From NCBI GenBank assembly GCA_037389465.1, contig JAZARR010000074.1, forward strand, positions 5,188,501 through 5,252,500: DNA of 64,000 nt. The letters run 5' to 3'. Within the stretch, counting starts at the first letter, position 1. The number at the start of each line of letters is the position of its first letter. A model generated the notes under the pieces. That model was given only the letters and a program-made list of their open reading frames with translations. It was not told where the DNA came from and made no database searches. Below are positions 26,520 to 38,675 of the stretch, one piece after another. A program made the position numbers and the translations under genes. The DNA comes from Baylisascaris procyonis (taxonomy: Eukaryota > Nematoda > Chromadorea > Rhabditida > Ascarididae).

Positions 26520-28800
26520 TTGGCAGATTAGTAAATGAAAATGCTGAGTGTGAAAATTAGCTGAATCCAGCTACATTTGAGCACGTCAGATCGCTCTTCC
26601 CAAGGATAGACATTCTTGCTTTGCTTAGGTGAATTTGAATTACTGTGGATCCATTCATCTTTTACGTATACCCCACCCTGTTATGGCACCGTTCAAGCTC
26701 AGAGGCGTGCCAATCGTGCAAAGAAGGGCACCTTTCAACACTCATTTTTTAATAGAGATGCACGTATTGTAATACGTTCAGCCACATTTTGCGCTACTTC
26801 GATGGCTTGAATTCGTTGAGATAATGAACTTGCATTGTGATGTGACCAAAAGTGTGCAGTAGGAATTATATATGAATCAAAAATACCTGCAGTGGATGGT
26901 CGCTTGTGACATTAAACAGATTTGTGACATGATTCTTTAGGTTTTTCTTTGCTCCAGCTGAGCCGTCGAATATCTCATTGAAGAAAAACGAACAAATTTT
27001 TGTAGGAAGTATTATTCCACGAAATCCTTCGCTATCATTTTTGAAAAAAAACTGGTGGAATTAAACTTGGTAAAGATAGGTTTCATTGTTTTTCTGTAGA
27101 TAGCGCCGCTATAGTCGGAGCGTAAAAAAAGCGGAGGACCTCCTGAAAAGGTAGTTCGTTCTTACGCAGCCCCGTGACCGATAAATTTGTGGCGCAATAA
27201 CATTCGTATTGTGGGCCAGGATATTTCTGGTTTGAAATTGTAATATTTCAATCCTAAAATAGACTGGAAAAATCACAGTGCGAACAGTTACGAAGTTGAA
27301 TCTCATACTGTTCCGCTTTTAACTTGTTGACTAATAATTCAGTTAATAGAAATAGAAACATTCATTTTACTTTGCATAGTATAGCGCAAAATTTCTTCAG
27401 TGAACCAATGGGTGGGGGATTTATGTGCGCTTTATTTTCTTTTTTCTGCTGTGTGTACGTTGCTGGAGAGTTGTATACAGGTGCAGCTGTAAGTTTATTT
27501 CTTCACACCCTATAGCTGTGATGGGGTAGCCTTCCTAATTGATTTATTTTTTTGCCTATACATATTCTGCGTGATAATTTTTGGCAGTCGATAAATTGCT
27601 CTGATTGAGCTTCTCTACGGTGTCCTCAAAGCCGCTGAAAAGGAGGCATTGGGCGAAGATGCCAGCTCCTTAGCGGTGACCTGTGGAGATTCCAATTCAC
27701 CGTTGAAGGAGACATTGGCCGCGACGCCAAGTCTTCAACTCTTCAACGGTTGCCTATAATGACTCCATTATGCTGTTGAAGACGAGTCATTAAGGCCACG
27801 CCATCACTCTACCGAGGGTCAGTGACCCGGTTGAGATGTTGAAAGGGAGTCATTGGGCGATAATGCCAGCTCCTTAATGATGGCCACTAAATTGTGCTCC
27901 ACAGGTGTCCTCCTGAGGACTATTCTATATTGAGGAGGTATGAAGACTTACAGCTGCACACTTCAACATTTGATTCGTCATTCAATTGTGTGAAAAAAAA
28001 GAAAATACGGCGCAGAGAAGGGGTTTGAAATCGCAGATGGTGCTGAATTATTGCAATATGAGGTCATTAAGTGATTTCCATAGTCATTCTGGATCGTTCA
28101 CGGAACAGATGGGTGTATGAATTATAAATGCAAATAAAATCTCGACACGAAATATTGATGAGTAGGTAGAAGGGGTGAGTACGTTGTTAGTAATCACCCC
28201 GGAGCTTCGAATTTGTAGCTGTTCGTATTATGATTTTTTAGACTAAGTAAGGGGTGAAAAGTTGCTATTTCAAGCCCAAAATATTCTCACACATAATATG
28301 AATGTTATTGCGCCATAAACTTATCGGGCACGGGGTCGCCTCAATGAGATATTCGATGCTTAGCTGGAATAAATTAGAACTGAATATATACATTAAAGAT
28401 CTGTTTGACATGCCAACAACCACCACTGCAAAGTGTTTTCGTTTCATGTTTCATTGTTATTGTTCATTTTCCTTGCATCACAATGCACACTTCATTTGTC
28501 TCTTCCATTCCATGCCATCGTGGTTGTGCAAATTGTGGCGGACATACTGCAAAACGTGCATCCTATTACTTAATGAGTCTTGAAGAGTTTCTTCGCTTTG
28601 CACGATTGGTGGGTTCCTCTGTGCTTCAGTGGTGCCATCATGGTGAAGTGTATGTGAGAGGTGTATGCGCAGTAGTTCATATTCATCTAAGTATTGCAAG
28701 AATGCCATTGTCCTCCAGTAAGAGCGATTTAGTGTGCTATGTAGTTGGATTGAGTGTAATTTTCACGTTCATCATTCTCGTTACATTGTGCCAAACCTTT
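26520..28800. repeat. Nested diverged inverted repeat in left arm
   Basis: The segment 26520-27302 matches the reverse complement of 28207-28800 at roughly 70% by eye. Anchors include gtgaaaatta...atcca(g/a)ctacat, caatcgtgcaaag and gcgcaataacattc(g/a)tat. The first copy carries an extra block of about 210 bp after ctcattga. The ~900-bp middle holds the block at 27.6-27.9 kb. The arrangement resembles a foldback or long-TIR DNA element of about 2.3 kb, but no transposase is seen. A further short inverted match pairs 26150-26260 with 26430-26520. Confidence 0.7.
27600..27925. repeat. GC-rich block with repeated GAGTCATTGGGCGA motif
   Basis: A motif of the form cattgggcga(a/t)(g/a)atgccagctcctta occurs at about 27648 and again at about 27855, with weaker echoes between (gagacattggccgcgacgcc, gacgagtcattaaggccacg). 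The block is GC-richer than its surroundings and sits in the middle of the nested inverted repeat. Its mirror lies at about 48935-49260. Confidence 0.6.
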
Positions 28801-28941
28801 TTTGGGGCCTTTGAGGGAAATGGCGGTGAGGAATTTGTTTCTACTTTGAACCGTTTAACTGTCCCAGTGGTGAAGGGGGTTGGAATTTCAAGATTCTTAT
28901 TTTATTTCGACTGCTTGAAATTTTTGTTCACTGAGCGATAA
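28405..28941 (+). other. 178-codon open frame over repeat sequence
   Basis: This is the second-longest frame in the window, with hydrophobic stretches (VCYVVGLSVIFTFIILVTLC). It overlaps one half of the nested inverted repeat. The right-arm copy (47919-48455) differs at five residues (L/P, L/F, T/I, A/V, G/E), all non-synonymous, and the diverged repeat partner does not keep the frame. I read it as a chance frame in repeat DNA. Confidence 0.2.
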
Positions 28942-30340
28942 AAAAATGAGAAGCTTTTCAAGTTTGAAAACCTTTTGATGTTTTTATGAGCAAGAAACAA
29001 TTTGAAGTTTTGATTTTTGCTTTGTGAGGAAAACTTATTGGTTTAATTCTAACGTAGCCTTTCAATCGTACCTCCGAGTTCAAGCACTACAGTGTGCGAA
29101 ATTTTTGGGCATGGCGTCATGGTTTGCAGCTTAGTTGGTTATGGTGCAAAATTGCGCTTTTATCGCTAATCGTGCTCTAATTTTCCAGTGATGTATCGAG
29201 TGCTTTTTGTTCGCCGCAGCTTATGACGATGAGTAATGGATAAGGTGATCGCCGAACTGTTTAAATTTTTCGACAGATCGACACGTTCTCAGTTCTGTGC
29301 AGTCGGAGGTTGGCACTTGTTTTATCACCACCGAGCTTTCGATGATCGTCATCGAGGTGGTTTCATTCTATTCAGTATGTGCTCCTTATTTATTGTGGGA
29401 AAGGGCAGGGTTGGGTTGAAAGATGGAAGGACTTATTTATAAGAGTTGAAACGTGGATGCCGTTTACGCTTCATGAGATACATTCCAGCAGATTTTGATT
29501 CTCACAAAAATTTCCATCACCAAATTTTGGAGGGCGGATAGTCAAGCGATATCTGTAACTTTCTGAAATTTTCTCGAAAGCTTATAGTCGACGAATAAGT
29601 TTTAGATATCCTTCTTCGATATGTGAAAGTAGTAACTGTCGCGAGTATGCGGATATCGTGCTTGAAGTGATTTCTGACGTTCAAAGAAGGAAGTGAGACG
29701 ACTTGTGGCGATTCTCATCTTCGTGGGAAGCTACTGCCAGAGTTTTACGCTGGTCTGTTTACATCTTTCTTTGACAAAATGTTTCATATCTGTGATTTGA
29801 AGTGACAGAAGAGTAGCGGACACTGAAAAAAAATTTGCAGAGTTTAGTCCTTGCAGCATTTTATTAGGCAGAAATTTTTTGTTTTAGCCTGAAGGCGAAT
29901 GCTATTCTATATCACTCAATTATTTCGTAAATTGTCATATTAGGCGAGCAAGTTTCTCATTAGCAAAGCGAGCTTTGGGACTGAAAGTTTGTCTAAGTGC
30001 GGTTCCATTCCCTTGGGGCCACTAGTTTACAGCTTCATTCGTCTTAAATTCTAACTTCCGAGTTCACTTTTGTTTGGTTATCACTTGATGGAAGGTTCAT
30101 TGTTTACAATGAATTTGAATGGAAACAAAAAATGTAGAAAGAATCGAGGTAATAGAGATTTAGTTCTTAGTTCATTTATTTCGTTGTTATTTTGAGAGTG
30201 AAATTCAAGGGCGCGATTGCCATTTTTCGCTAAAGGGTGAGCTCAGAGCAGCCCATATTTTCGAATCCACTTCTATACCTCAGAATATACAAAATTTCTT
30301 TCTATCTGGAATATGAAAAAAATATTCTACGCAATTTCAG

Positions 30341-31842
30341 AGCAACGAATTCACTGATGATCGCAATGACGAAACACCCGAAGAAGGGAGCAATGGTAAA
30401 AAAGCGGTGGAATATGACGAATCGAACGGACTTCGATGGAAAGAGGTTTGATCTTATTTAGTGCTAGAAAGAGTTTATTGACTGCTTCTTTTTGCTCTTA
30501 ACTGAGAGTATAAGCTTTACATATAAAGTCGCATGTGAAATTTAAACAAGGTTAGAAACTTTGGTAATGAGTTGATAACATAACATGCTTTGTCCAAACG
30601 ATGAACGTTTTTGATAACATATTTGCCTAAATAAGGCATATTTGCAATTGGAGGATGCTTATGAAATATTTTCTTGGGTTGAAGGCTTTTTTATATTACC
30701 TTTCTCATAAAAAATTTACCTTGTATACGATAAGCAGAGTTTAATAGAGGAGGGAATTTAGAGAGGTTACATTTGAACCGTGAATATTTCACCTACGTTT
30801 TTTCGCTTATCACAGAATAAACCTAAGTGAGAGGCGGCTCTTGTAATTTCGATTCTATTATTTTGATTAGCATTTGGCACAATTTGTGAAGGCCTTGTTT
30901 ATTTCTATATTGGGATCAGCTAGTGCGGTTGTAGCGTGTGATACAGTATAAAAATTGCATAGCCATTGCAAATACAATTTACAGACCATTCGATTAGAGT
31001 GCACTTCACGTTGATCGTTAAATGGTAAATAGATGCCCGTATCGACTGTAGTAAATGAGCTTGTTTTCTTCGTTTCAGTGCTGAACATAATTCAAACGTA
31101 ATATTTTTTGTTTCATAGATTGTCACTAAGTTGGCTTGAACAAATTATTTCGGTTATACTAACTGTTTGAGTTGAGACATTTTAAATGATTTGTGTTGTG
31201 GTGGATAACATTTCCACCACTTAATGACTTTATTTTACTGCAGGTACCAGAGCTTTGTCAATGGGCAGTTTTGGTTACCGAACATACGTCATTAGTGGAG
31301 GTAAGAATTTTTAAATTCTTCTAAAATGTCCCTCTCCTTATACAAGGGAAATTTATTCGTTGTTCGAGGCAGACGAGCTGAAGAAAATCATTCTCAATGA
31401 TGATGAAAAAGTGTCTTTAAATTTTTTCTGTAGCAGTGAGATGATATGAAAACAACTTTCTTGAACTACATTTTTCATAGAAAATTGTACCTTTCCCACC
31501 TGTTATTTTTCATTTTCTACGGAAAGCAGTACGTAGCATATCTCTAAGTTTCTATTGGGGAAATTTGGATGTGGTAGATTGAGTGATGTAGTTAATCCGA
31601 GGTTGGTCGAACCTTACCGACTCTTATAGGCTGAAATGAACTAGGATTTGAATGTTTCGCATAAAAAAAAATATATCGCAGAAATTACGGAAGGATTTTC
31701 GTTCGCACATGCGTAAATTTTTCCACGTTTATTGAATGCTTTCCTTTGCTGTTCAAAGCTGACCTTGTTGTTGAATGCATTCTCAAATGCTTTCTGTGTG
31801 CTATTCATCGAGTGTTTGCAGGATAACGAGAGTACGGACTAG
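30341..31842 (+). CDS. Spliced acidic protein C-terminus, left-arm copy
   Basis: Three exons, all joined at phase 0. Exon 30341-30445 lies between gcaatttcag and GTTTGA, 31244-31300 between tattttactgcag and GTAAGA, and 31822-31842 follows gtgtttgcag and ends in TAG. The peptide is hydrophilic and acidic at first (FTDDRNDETPEEGSNGKK, VEYDESNGLRWKE), then VPELCQWAVLVTEHTSLVE, ending DNESTD. Upstream exons were not resolved; possible ones are 29188 onward (DVSSAFCSPQLMTM, after aattttccag) and the GC-rich ORFs at 24.6-26.0 kb. No domain recognised. Transcription points toward the palindrome centre, so the two copies are convergent. Confidence 0.55.
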
Positions 31843-32149
31843 TTGCTAGTATAATGAAATCAAGCGAAAGGAGCGGCCAGACGGTGTTGTCGGAGTGCTA
31901 TATGGATACACGGGTCTACTGAATATCCAGAGAATGAAGTGATGATAGCTTACCGGTTTATATTGATGTATTTTGTATTTTTTATGAGACATATATCCGC
32001 ATTTTGTGGTTCTGTGTAATCTTCTTCATGGCTGTTGTTGTTGCTGTGCACGTTGTTGTTTCATTTCTGTTGTAATTGCTGTTATGCCTTGTGTTTCGCC
32101 ACTCTCGGTATTTTAACCGGGGATTTCACTAATGAATTTAGCGGGAGCT

Positions 32150-34520
32150 GATTCCAAGTCCGAGTAGATGAACCGAGAGTGGCGCCGGTTAAAGATTTGC
32201 CTACGTCGTGCTCACACTGAATGAGGCCAGTTGAAACAGCAGGCCACGGTCGTTTCCAGCGAACAAGGGAATTTGCATCGGTCGTTTAAAGATCGCATAG
32301 GCGTGTCTTGGGGTCTACGGATTGGTGAGAATTGCGGCTGTAGGGAGTTTTGTAGCCTGCATATCTGAAATCGGTTTGTCGGTGCTCTGCGTCAGCCGGT
32401 AGACTGCAACGATTTCTTCCGGCTAACGTAGGCTGCATTTTTTTGCTGTTCTTTGAGGCAATGTGGAGCTGTGACGTTCGGGTCCTCAGTATGGTCGGAT
32501 GGTGCCGCTATTTCCAGCTGCGAAGTAGCCGGACGCAGTAGGGAGTTCTGTAGCTTACATATCTGAAATCAGTTTGTCGGTGGTCTGCGTCAGCCGGGCA
32601 GACGGTGATGATTTCTTCCGGCTGACGTAGGCTGCATTTTATTGTCGTTCGTTGAGGCAATGTCGGGGTTGTGACGTTCGGGTTCCGAGTATGGTCGGAA
32701 GGTTGCCGCTATATTCTAGCTGCGAAGTAGCCGGATGCAGTAGGGAGTTCTGTAGCTTACGTATCTGAAATCAGTTTGTCGGTGGTCTGCGTCAGCCGGG
32801 CAGACGGTGATGATTTCTTCCGGCTGACATAGGCTGCATTTTATTGTGCTGCATTTTATTGTCGTTCGTTGAGGCAATGTCGGGGTTGTGACGTTCGGGT
32901 TCCGAGTATGGTCGGAAGGTTGCCGCTATATTCTAGCTGCGAAGTAGCCGGATGCAGTAGGGAGTTCTGTAGCTTACGTATCTGAAATCAGTTTGTCGGT
33001 GGTCTGCGTCAGCCGGTAGACTGCAATGATTTCTTCCGGCTAACGTAGGCTGCATTTTTTTGCCGTCCCTTGAGGCAATGTGGGGGCTGTGACGTTCGGG
33101 TCCTGAGTATGGTCGGACGGTTGCCGCTATATTCTAGCTGCGAAGTAGCCCGATGCAGTAGGGAGTTCTGTAGCTCACATATCTGAAATCAGTTTGTCGG
33201 TGGTCTGCGTCAGCCGGTAGACTGCAATGATTTCTTCCGGCTAACGTAGGCTGCATTTTTTTGCCGTCCCTTGAGGCAATGTGTGGGCTGTGACGTTCGG
33301 CTCCTGAGTATGGTCGGACGGTTGCCGCCATTTTCTACCTGCGAAGTAGCCGGATGCAGTAGGGTCTTTGATGTGGCCAGAGCCGTGGCGCTTGAACTTG
33401 ATTTCTGAAGTAGTTCGGAGAGGTTCCATATGTTGCGCGAGTTTGACCTACCAGCGAAGCGTTTTAGCTGCGTTCATGAGCTGGTAGGTGTGTCTGTTTA
33501 TGTATTGATGGTGTCTGGCATCGTGTCCAATGAACAAGGGAATCTGCGTCGGTCCCATAAAGAGCGCACAGGTGCGTCTGGCGCTGTACTGGTTGCTGAG
33601 GGTTGCGGCTGTAGGAAGTTATGTACTCCCGTGTCGCACATCAGTTGGTCCTTTGTGTGCGTCAGCTGGGTAGATCTGTAATGTGATTTCTTCCGGCTAA
33701 CGTACGCTGCATTTTCTGCCGTTGGTTGAGGCAGTGTGGGGAAGTGTCACGTTTGGGTTTTGAGTACGGTTGGGCAGTTGCCGCTATTTTCTGGCTGCGA
33801 AGTAGCCGGGTCCAGTGGGGTCTTTGGTTTAGCTTGAGCCGTGTCCCTCGAATTTGATTTCTGAAGTAGTTCGGAGATCGGCGACTTCATGCGTGGCGGG
33901 CGTTTGACCTACCACCGATCAAACGTTGTGTGGAGTTCATGGGCTGGTACCGTGTGTCTATCTGTGCGTTGACGGTGTTTGGCGCCGTGTCCAGCGAACG
34001 AGGGAGTCTGCGTCGGTCCTTGCAGCCGCAGGGAATTTTGTAGCTGGCGTATCTCGGATCAGTTTGTCGGGCGGTCTGCGTCAGCTGGGTTGATCTGTAA
34101 TGTGACATCTTCCGGCTAACGTAGGTTGCATTTTTTTTACCGTTCTTTGAGGCAATGTGGAGCTGTGACGTTCGGGTCCTGAGTATGGTCGGACGGTGCC
34201 GCTATTTCCAGCTGCGAAGTAGCCGGATGCAGTGGGCCTTTGGTGTGGCTTGAGACGTGGCGCTTCAATTTGGTTTCTGAAGTAGTTCGGAGAGGTTTCA
34301 TGTGTTGCGCGCGTTTGACCTGCTAGCGAAGCGTTTTAGCGGCGTTCATGGGCTGGTAGGTGTGTCTGTCTATGAGTTGATCGTGTATGGCATTGCGTCC
34401 AGCGAACAAGGGAATCCGCGTGGGTCCCATAAAGAGCGCAGATCAGTTGGTCGGTGGTGTGCGTCGTTGGGCAGATGCATAATGTGATTTCTTCCGGCTA
34501 ACGAAGGTTATGTCGATTTT
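32150..34520. repeat. GC-rich tandem repeat array, left arm
   Basis: A minisatellite-like array in sequence visibly richer in GC than the rest of the arm. The marker GTAGGGAGTTCTGTAGC recurs at 32538, 32740, 32957 and 33158, and the related GTAGGGTCTTTG at 33360, giving a unit of about 201 bp. One unit is lengthened by a 15-bp internal duplication. From 33360 the units become longer (about 415-450 bp) by adding a segment with cttgaacttgatttctgaag and a GAACAAGGGAATCTGCG box. Each unit contains TTCCGGCTAACGTAGGCTGC and TGAGGCAATGTG. The ORFs over the array are repeat artefacts. Confidence 0.9.
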
Positions 34521-34606
34521 TAATGCATGGTGGCGCTATTATGTTTCCCAACGATAGTTATATAACTCGGCTTCTGTTGGCCTCTTTTAATTGCTTATCG
34601 GTAATC

Positions 34607-34819
34607 TCATACTCTACTGCTAGTCGATATGAATATGGAGCATTCAATACATGCATAAGATGCAAAATCGAATAAGTAGAGAAAAGCAACATCTGGCCAT
34701 ACACAGACCTCTCGGAATGGCGTTGCTCCGCATAACCGATTGATTATGATGAGCAAGAAGAGTGCAGTTAGTTGTGCCAAAAGTAGAATGAATCGGACAG
34801 TGAAAAAGATCTGCGTCAT
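34607..34819 (-). CDS. Small ORF with hydrophobic N-terminus, left arm
   Basis: A 70-codon ATG frame lies eight bases downstream of a strong acceptor (gcttttattttag), a spacing often seen at nematode trans-splice sites. Residues 5-27 are strongly hydrophobic after an Arg (FFTVRFILLLAQLTALFLLI), compatible with a signal peptide or signal anchor; a second hydrophobic stretch lies near residues 45-65. It reads away from the palindrome centre. It differs by one residue from the right-arm copy (SSRV/SNRV ending). It could be a small secreted or membrane protein, a first exon, or chance. Confidence 0.3.
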   Translation of the reverse strand: MTQIFFTVRFILLLAQLTALFLLIIINRLCGATPFREVCVWPDVAFLYLFDFASYACIECSIFISTSSRV

Positions 34820-36420
34820 AGCTAATTCTAAAATAAAAGCAAATGGCAGCTACTCTTAACACCACCTAGATTAATGTACTTAACATCAACAATATCTACA
34901 AAATGAGTTCCCAGGAACAAATGAACAAGCATTTCTTTCATATTTCAAATTGATCCTTTGCAATCACAACATCTATGCAATTTTTTTCACTTTAATCCAC
35001 AACCTGCTAGAAAAAAATATTGGCTAATTTTACTGCTTAAGTAAGTGCAAATTTATCTTATCGTCCACATCCTAACTAAAACTGCAAATGTCCTATATTC
35101 TATCTATTCTAACCACGATCAGTTCAAATGCTAACAAAGAGAGTGAGGCAACCATCAAAACCTACCACTTGCTCAAATGACGGCGAGTGAGTGATGGGAA
35201 TGTTTGAAAAAAACAGCTGCAGAAATAAGATATGCAAATTTACTGGAAAGTAATGACCGAAACGTTTTCACTTCACCATTTCTAGGTCGACCATTTTACA
35301 CCGACGTGATGCAAAATTTGCATGCCGTCCTTACTTCCTAACACATAAAGCTGAAAAGTTACAGTGGCCAACTAACACTGACATTGTTTGTCACAAGGCC
35401 CTTTGTCGTCAGTTATTAGCTTTTTTGTCAGTTTTCAGATGGCAGCATCATACTTTCTCAGTTTTTTACATTTATCACATTTGTTAGCTGACAACATCAG
35501 GAAAAGTACATGAAAAGAAACAGTTACCAAGTGGTCAAATTACATTTTAATTTCAATTACCACCAAACTCGGCTAATAAAAATTAGTGTCCATCATATGC
35601 ACAAATGAAGAGTCAGATATACAGGTAGGAGAATGAAAGATGTCAAAGTGCGAATGAGAGATATCAAAATGCAAAGAAACCATCTTTCACAAAAAATGAC
35701 CAACAAAACTGGCAAATATGCATAAAACGACGCCGCAAACTCGAGAATTTATTGCTCGTTGGAATTCTCAATTGGAATAACGCCATGTGAACGCATTTGC
35801 CTGATTAGGTAGTTGTAAGGCAGCTTTTCTCCTCAGTAGCATCGTTCATAGGCATAGATTGGAAAAAACTAGACGGAACTGAAGTCAATATCTCCAATGC
35901 AAAAAGTTGCACTCGCCAACACCCGCGAAGGCAAAATATTTGAGCACGATGTTAGTATAAAAAAGGGCAAAATGAAACAGTCGTTTCAGCCACCACATGC
36001 CATGGTTGTGACGACGCTATAAATTATACAACAACAAGAATTATTCGAATAAAAAGATTGATATGAGGTGGTTTTCTCAGTGAACATGCCATTGTCAAGA
36101 CGTTTGAAACTGAAGGAGGAAATGCGAATGACTGAAAAATCTTTCGCTGACGAGGCCAGGAGAGAATCAAGGGGTGGGGAGGGGAGGTGGGGAAGATTTT
36201 CCGCCCCCCCCCCCAATATTAGGAACCTGCAGGCGTTAGGTTTTTGCGCCTCTGCGTCCCGATTGTTTGGTGAAGTCGCTTAATGAAGCCGAAACTAAAA
36301 GGACTCCTTAAAAAAGCCACTGGAGTCGAATTTTAGAGTTGGGATCAAGATTTCGACATTTTGTTGGCGGTCGTGAAAATTAGCTTGCATTCGCCAATAA
36401 CAATTGAAATTCCCTTCTTT

Positions 36421-36690
36421 CTAGAAAACTCCCAACTCTTGCGGGGGATCGAACCTGAGTGCTATTTGTTACATTCCATTTTGTTCATTACAACCCAGCT
36501 CATACTATGAACGAACCAATCTCTCTCTCTCCCTCTCTCTATCAGTAGCGGCGTCCTCAAGTTTTATTGGAAATGGTGCTCGAAATCGCACAAATCTTAC
36601 AAAACTCTCAACCCATGCGGAGGGTCGAACCTGTAAGACCTTGACTGGGAGCCGAACTCTTTACCCGCTGCGCCGCACTGCCACGCGCAT
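36421..36690 (-). mobile_element. tRNA-derived SINE-like unit and a fragment
   Basis: On the minus strand, 36616-36682 reads as a tRNA-like head. It has an A-box-like GGCGCAGCGGGTAA and a B-box GGTTCGACCC followed by CTCCGCATGGGTTGAGAG. A second partial copy at about 36426-36458 has GGTTCGATCCCCCGCAAGAG followed by the same TTGGGAG-type sequence but lacks the A-box part. Both boxes are the RNA polymerase III promoter elements of tRNA-derived SINEs. A (CT)n tract at 36519-36541 lies between them. It is not a functional tRNA: the cloverleaf stems do not pair well. Confidence 0.6.
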
Positions 36691-36748
36691 CCACCCCATT
36701 TGCGCGCCTGAGTAGCCAAAACCTTAAGAATGTGCGCTATGGGTTGCG

Positions 36749-37057
36749 TTACCGGAAACATGAGGCTGTTTTCGTTCGTTTAGTATTCTTTTTTTCCCCC
36801 AACGACTGTACTTCTAGTATTATAATAGAAAACTGTGTTATACAAGGAAGAGACTGATCTGAAGATGACATAAACGAGAAAGGTGCAGCAGGCCTCCACA
36901 CTCCATACAGTCCATGCATAAGTACAGCTCCGTAAATGCGAGATATGGTTCTTTGACATGCAGGAATATCCTTCTTCGAGGAGAGGAATCGACAGTGCAC
37001 AAACAGGCAGGAATTGAGCAGGAATTGATATTTTGGAAATGTGCTTCTGGAATCCAA
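36749..37057. other. Coding-like segment, strand unresolved
   Basis: The minus strand has a 102-codon frame (CQRTISRIYGAVLMHGLYG). The plus strand has an overlapping frame of about 60 codons (SIQSMHKYSSVNARYGSL) ending shortly before a plus-strand acceptor at 37097. Both read plausibly and only one can be real. Confidence 0.25.
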
Positions 37058-37127
37058 GTCTAGAACAGTAGGGATGATATTCGAATATTCTTCTTCAGAT
37101 TATGCAAGAAATTTTGCTTCTTTATAG

Positions 37128-37530
37128 GCCAGCATCATAGGATGGCGAATTTATTCGCCTTCAGGCTCATTGTTGGCACATCGTTGGTATCCCACCAAGA
37201 AAGCGTCGGCTACGAATCGGAACTTTGACCAGTTTTTGCAAGCTGATGTGGAATTTTCATTTTTCCCGTCGTCAGCAAAATTCATTTATCGACCGAATGA
37301 ATGCCTTTGGCTCGCAACCAGCGCACATTTTTGAAACGTTTGATTTCAACTGAACTATGGTTGCAAAGGAGCACTTTCTGTTAGATAACAATTGAACGAT
37401 ATTTGCCAGCTGCTTTTTCGAAGTTCTTATCCGCATTGATTATTATTAAACATTTGTGCTTATTTTTATGTAGATAGTGAAACGATTGGAAGCACTTTTT
37501 CATGCTAAAGCGCAAGAAAAATTCCATTGA
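37128..37530 (+). CDS. Candidate plus-strand exons in spacer
   Basis: The first exon, 37128-37334, follows tgcttctttatag and is open for 68 codons at phase 0 (ASIIGWRIYSPSGSLLAHRW, NFDQFLQADVEFSFF, YRPNECLWLATSAHF) before TGA. A second, 37474-37530, follows tatttttatgtag and encodes IVKRLEALFHAKAQEKFH before TGA. A GTGGAA donor inside the first exon would join them at phase 0, but it is weak. They may be alternative ends of one gene. No family recognised. Confidence 0.38.
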
Positions 37531-38675
37531 GAATTGTTTGGCAACTTGAGGCCTTTACTTATCACAATACAGAAATTATATCCCCGAACATTATTCAATG
37601 ACCATGACAATAGCAATGCCGCTAAAAAACTTAGTTCAAACTCTGAAGACCTATCAAGCTTATTCCATGATTACTCTCCGATACAACTTATTCCACTCTC
37701 GCTTTTTTCTGAAAGCCATCCTCAATGTACTATTTTAAAAACTACTCTCCACTGCCCCATTACTCTCGTGTATAGTTGAATGCTTAGCATACGATATGGG
37801 AAATTTCTTTTATTTAGTCTCTACAAACAACCATCACAGAATTCAACTCAAACATCAACGTAAAATAATAGATGTATGAAGGTGCATATCTCGATGACAG
37901 GATGTTGTTTTTTTTTTTTCTCTCAACAGATCTATGCGCATCAATGAAGAGTGAACGAGCTGATGAGATCTACTGCTTCCAATGAACTCGATAAACTGTT
38001 AAGAATTTGTTGAGTGATGGGAATCTTCTCGATGGATAATATGGATAAGCCGCAGTCAGAAATGTAAAAAAAAGACGGGCTCTCGAAGCTGTTCATTAAC
38101 AAAAAAGTTTTAATAAATGGACCGTTCTGGTTTATAAAAAATTCTGCGCATTTCACAACCGGAGTCTACCAGTCATATCTTTTCGTTAAGTAAACAAGCA
38201 AAGACATATCTGAATACGTTTAAAATTTAGAGATCAATAATCGGATGATACATAAAAAAGACTCAATGAAAGAAGAGATCGTACATGAAGCACACGAAGT
38301 CAGCATATCCATAGTGAATTGCAGGGCAAGACCATTAAACGTTCAAAGAGAATTTTACAGCAATATTACACTCTCTACTTTAGTAAATACACGTGCAAAA
38401 GCATCCCAAACGAGTTGATATAACATACCCTTTTGCATTCCGTCTACATGATCGAACAATTTTATTAATATCAAAGAAACAATAAATTAGCCGATATTCT
38501 AATGTATCGATATTCTAACTGATCCGACCATTCGAATGACTCATTCATAGAAGATCCCTCTTTTATAACGCGATCGGTGGTGACAATGCTGATTTTTTGC
38601 GTAAAATAGTTAGCAAAATGCTTTCGTTTTATTGCATATTAAATCGATCGGCTATTCACTGATAATATCTCTAAA

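Larger units (their letters stand above)
24276..36056 (+). repeat. Giant inverted repeat, left arm
   Basis: An 11.78-kb arm whose reverse complement is 40816-52582. Paired coordinates sum to 76855-76872 along the whole length, so the arms are collinear with only small indels. The outer edge falls at the shared cctatcg/cgatagg motif, the inner edge at ttattcgaataaaaag. About 27 open frames in this arm reappear with the same or nearly the same peptide in the other. Identity is very high out to about 35.3 kb and drops to about 90% from there to the inner edge. No target-site duplication or obvious transposase was found at the edges. Confidence 0.97.

Noticed and set aside
28405..28941. 178-codon frame as a real membrane protein gene
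   Set aside because: Lies on inverted-repeat DNA, no splice or start support, all five arm differences change the residue, and the diverged repeat partner lacks the frame.
33134..34487. ORFs of 61-83 codons inside the GC-rich array and their mirrors
   Set aside because: They follow repeat units and carry no independent coding signal.
36616..36682. Functional tRNA gene on the minus strand
   Set aside because: A- and B-box-like sequences are present, but acceptor and anticodon stems do not pair convincingly.
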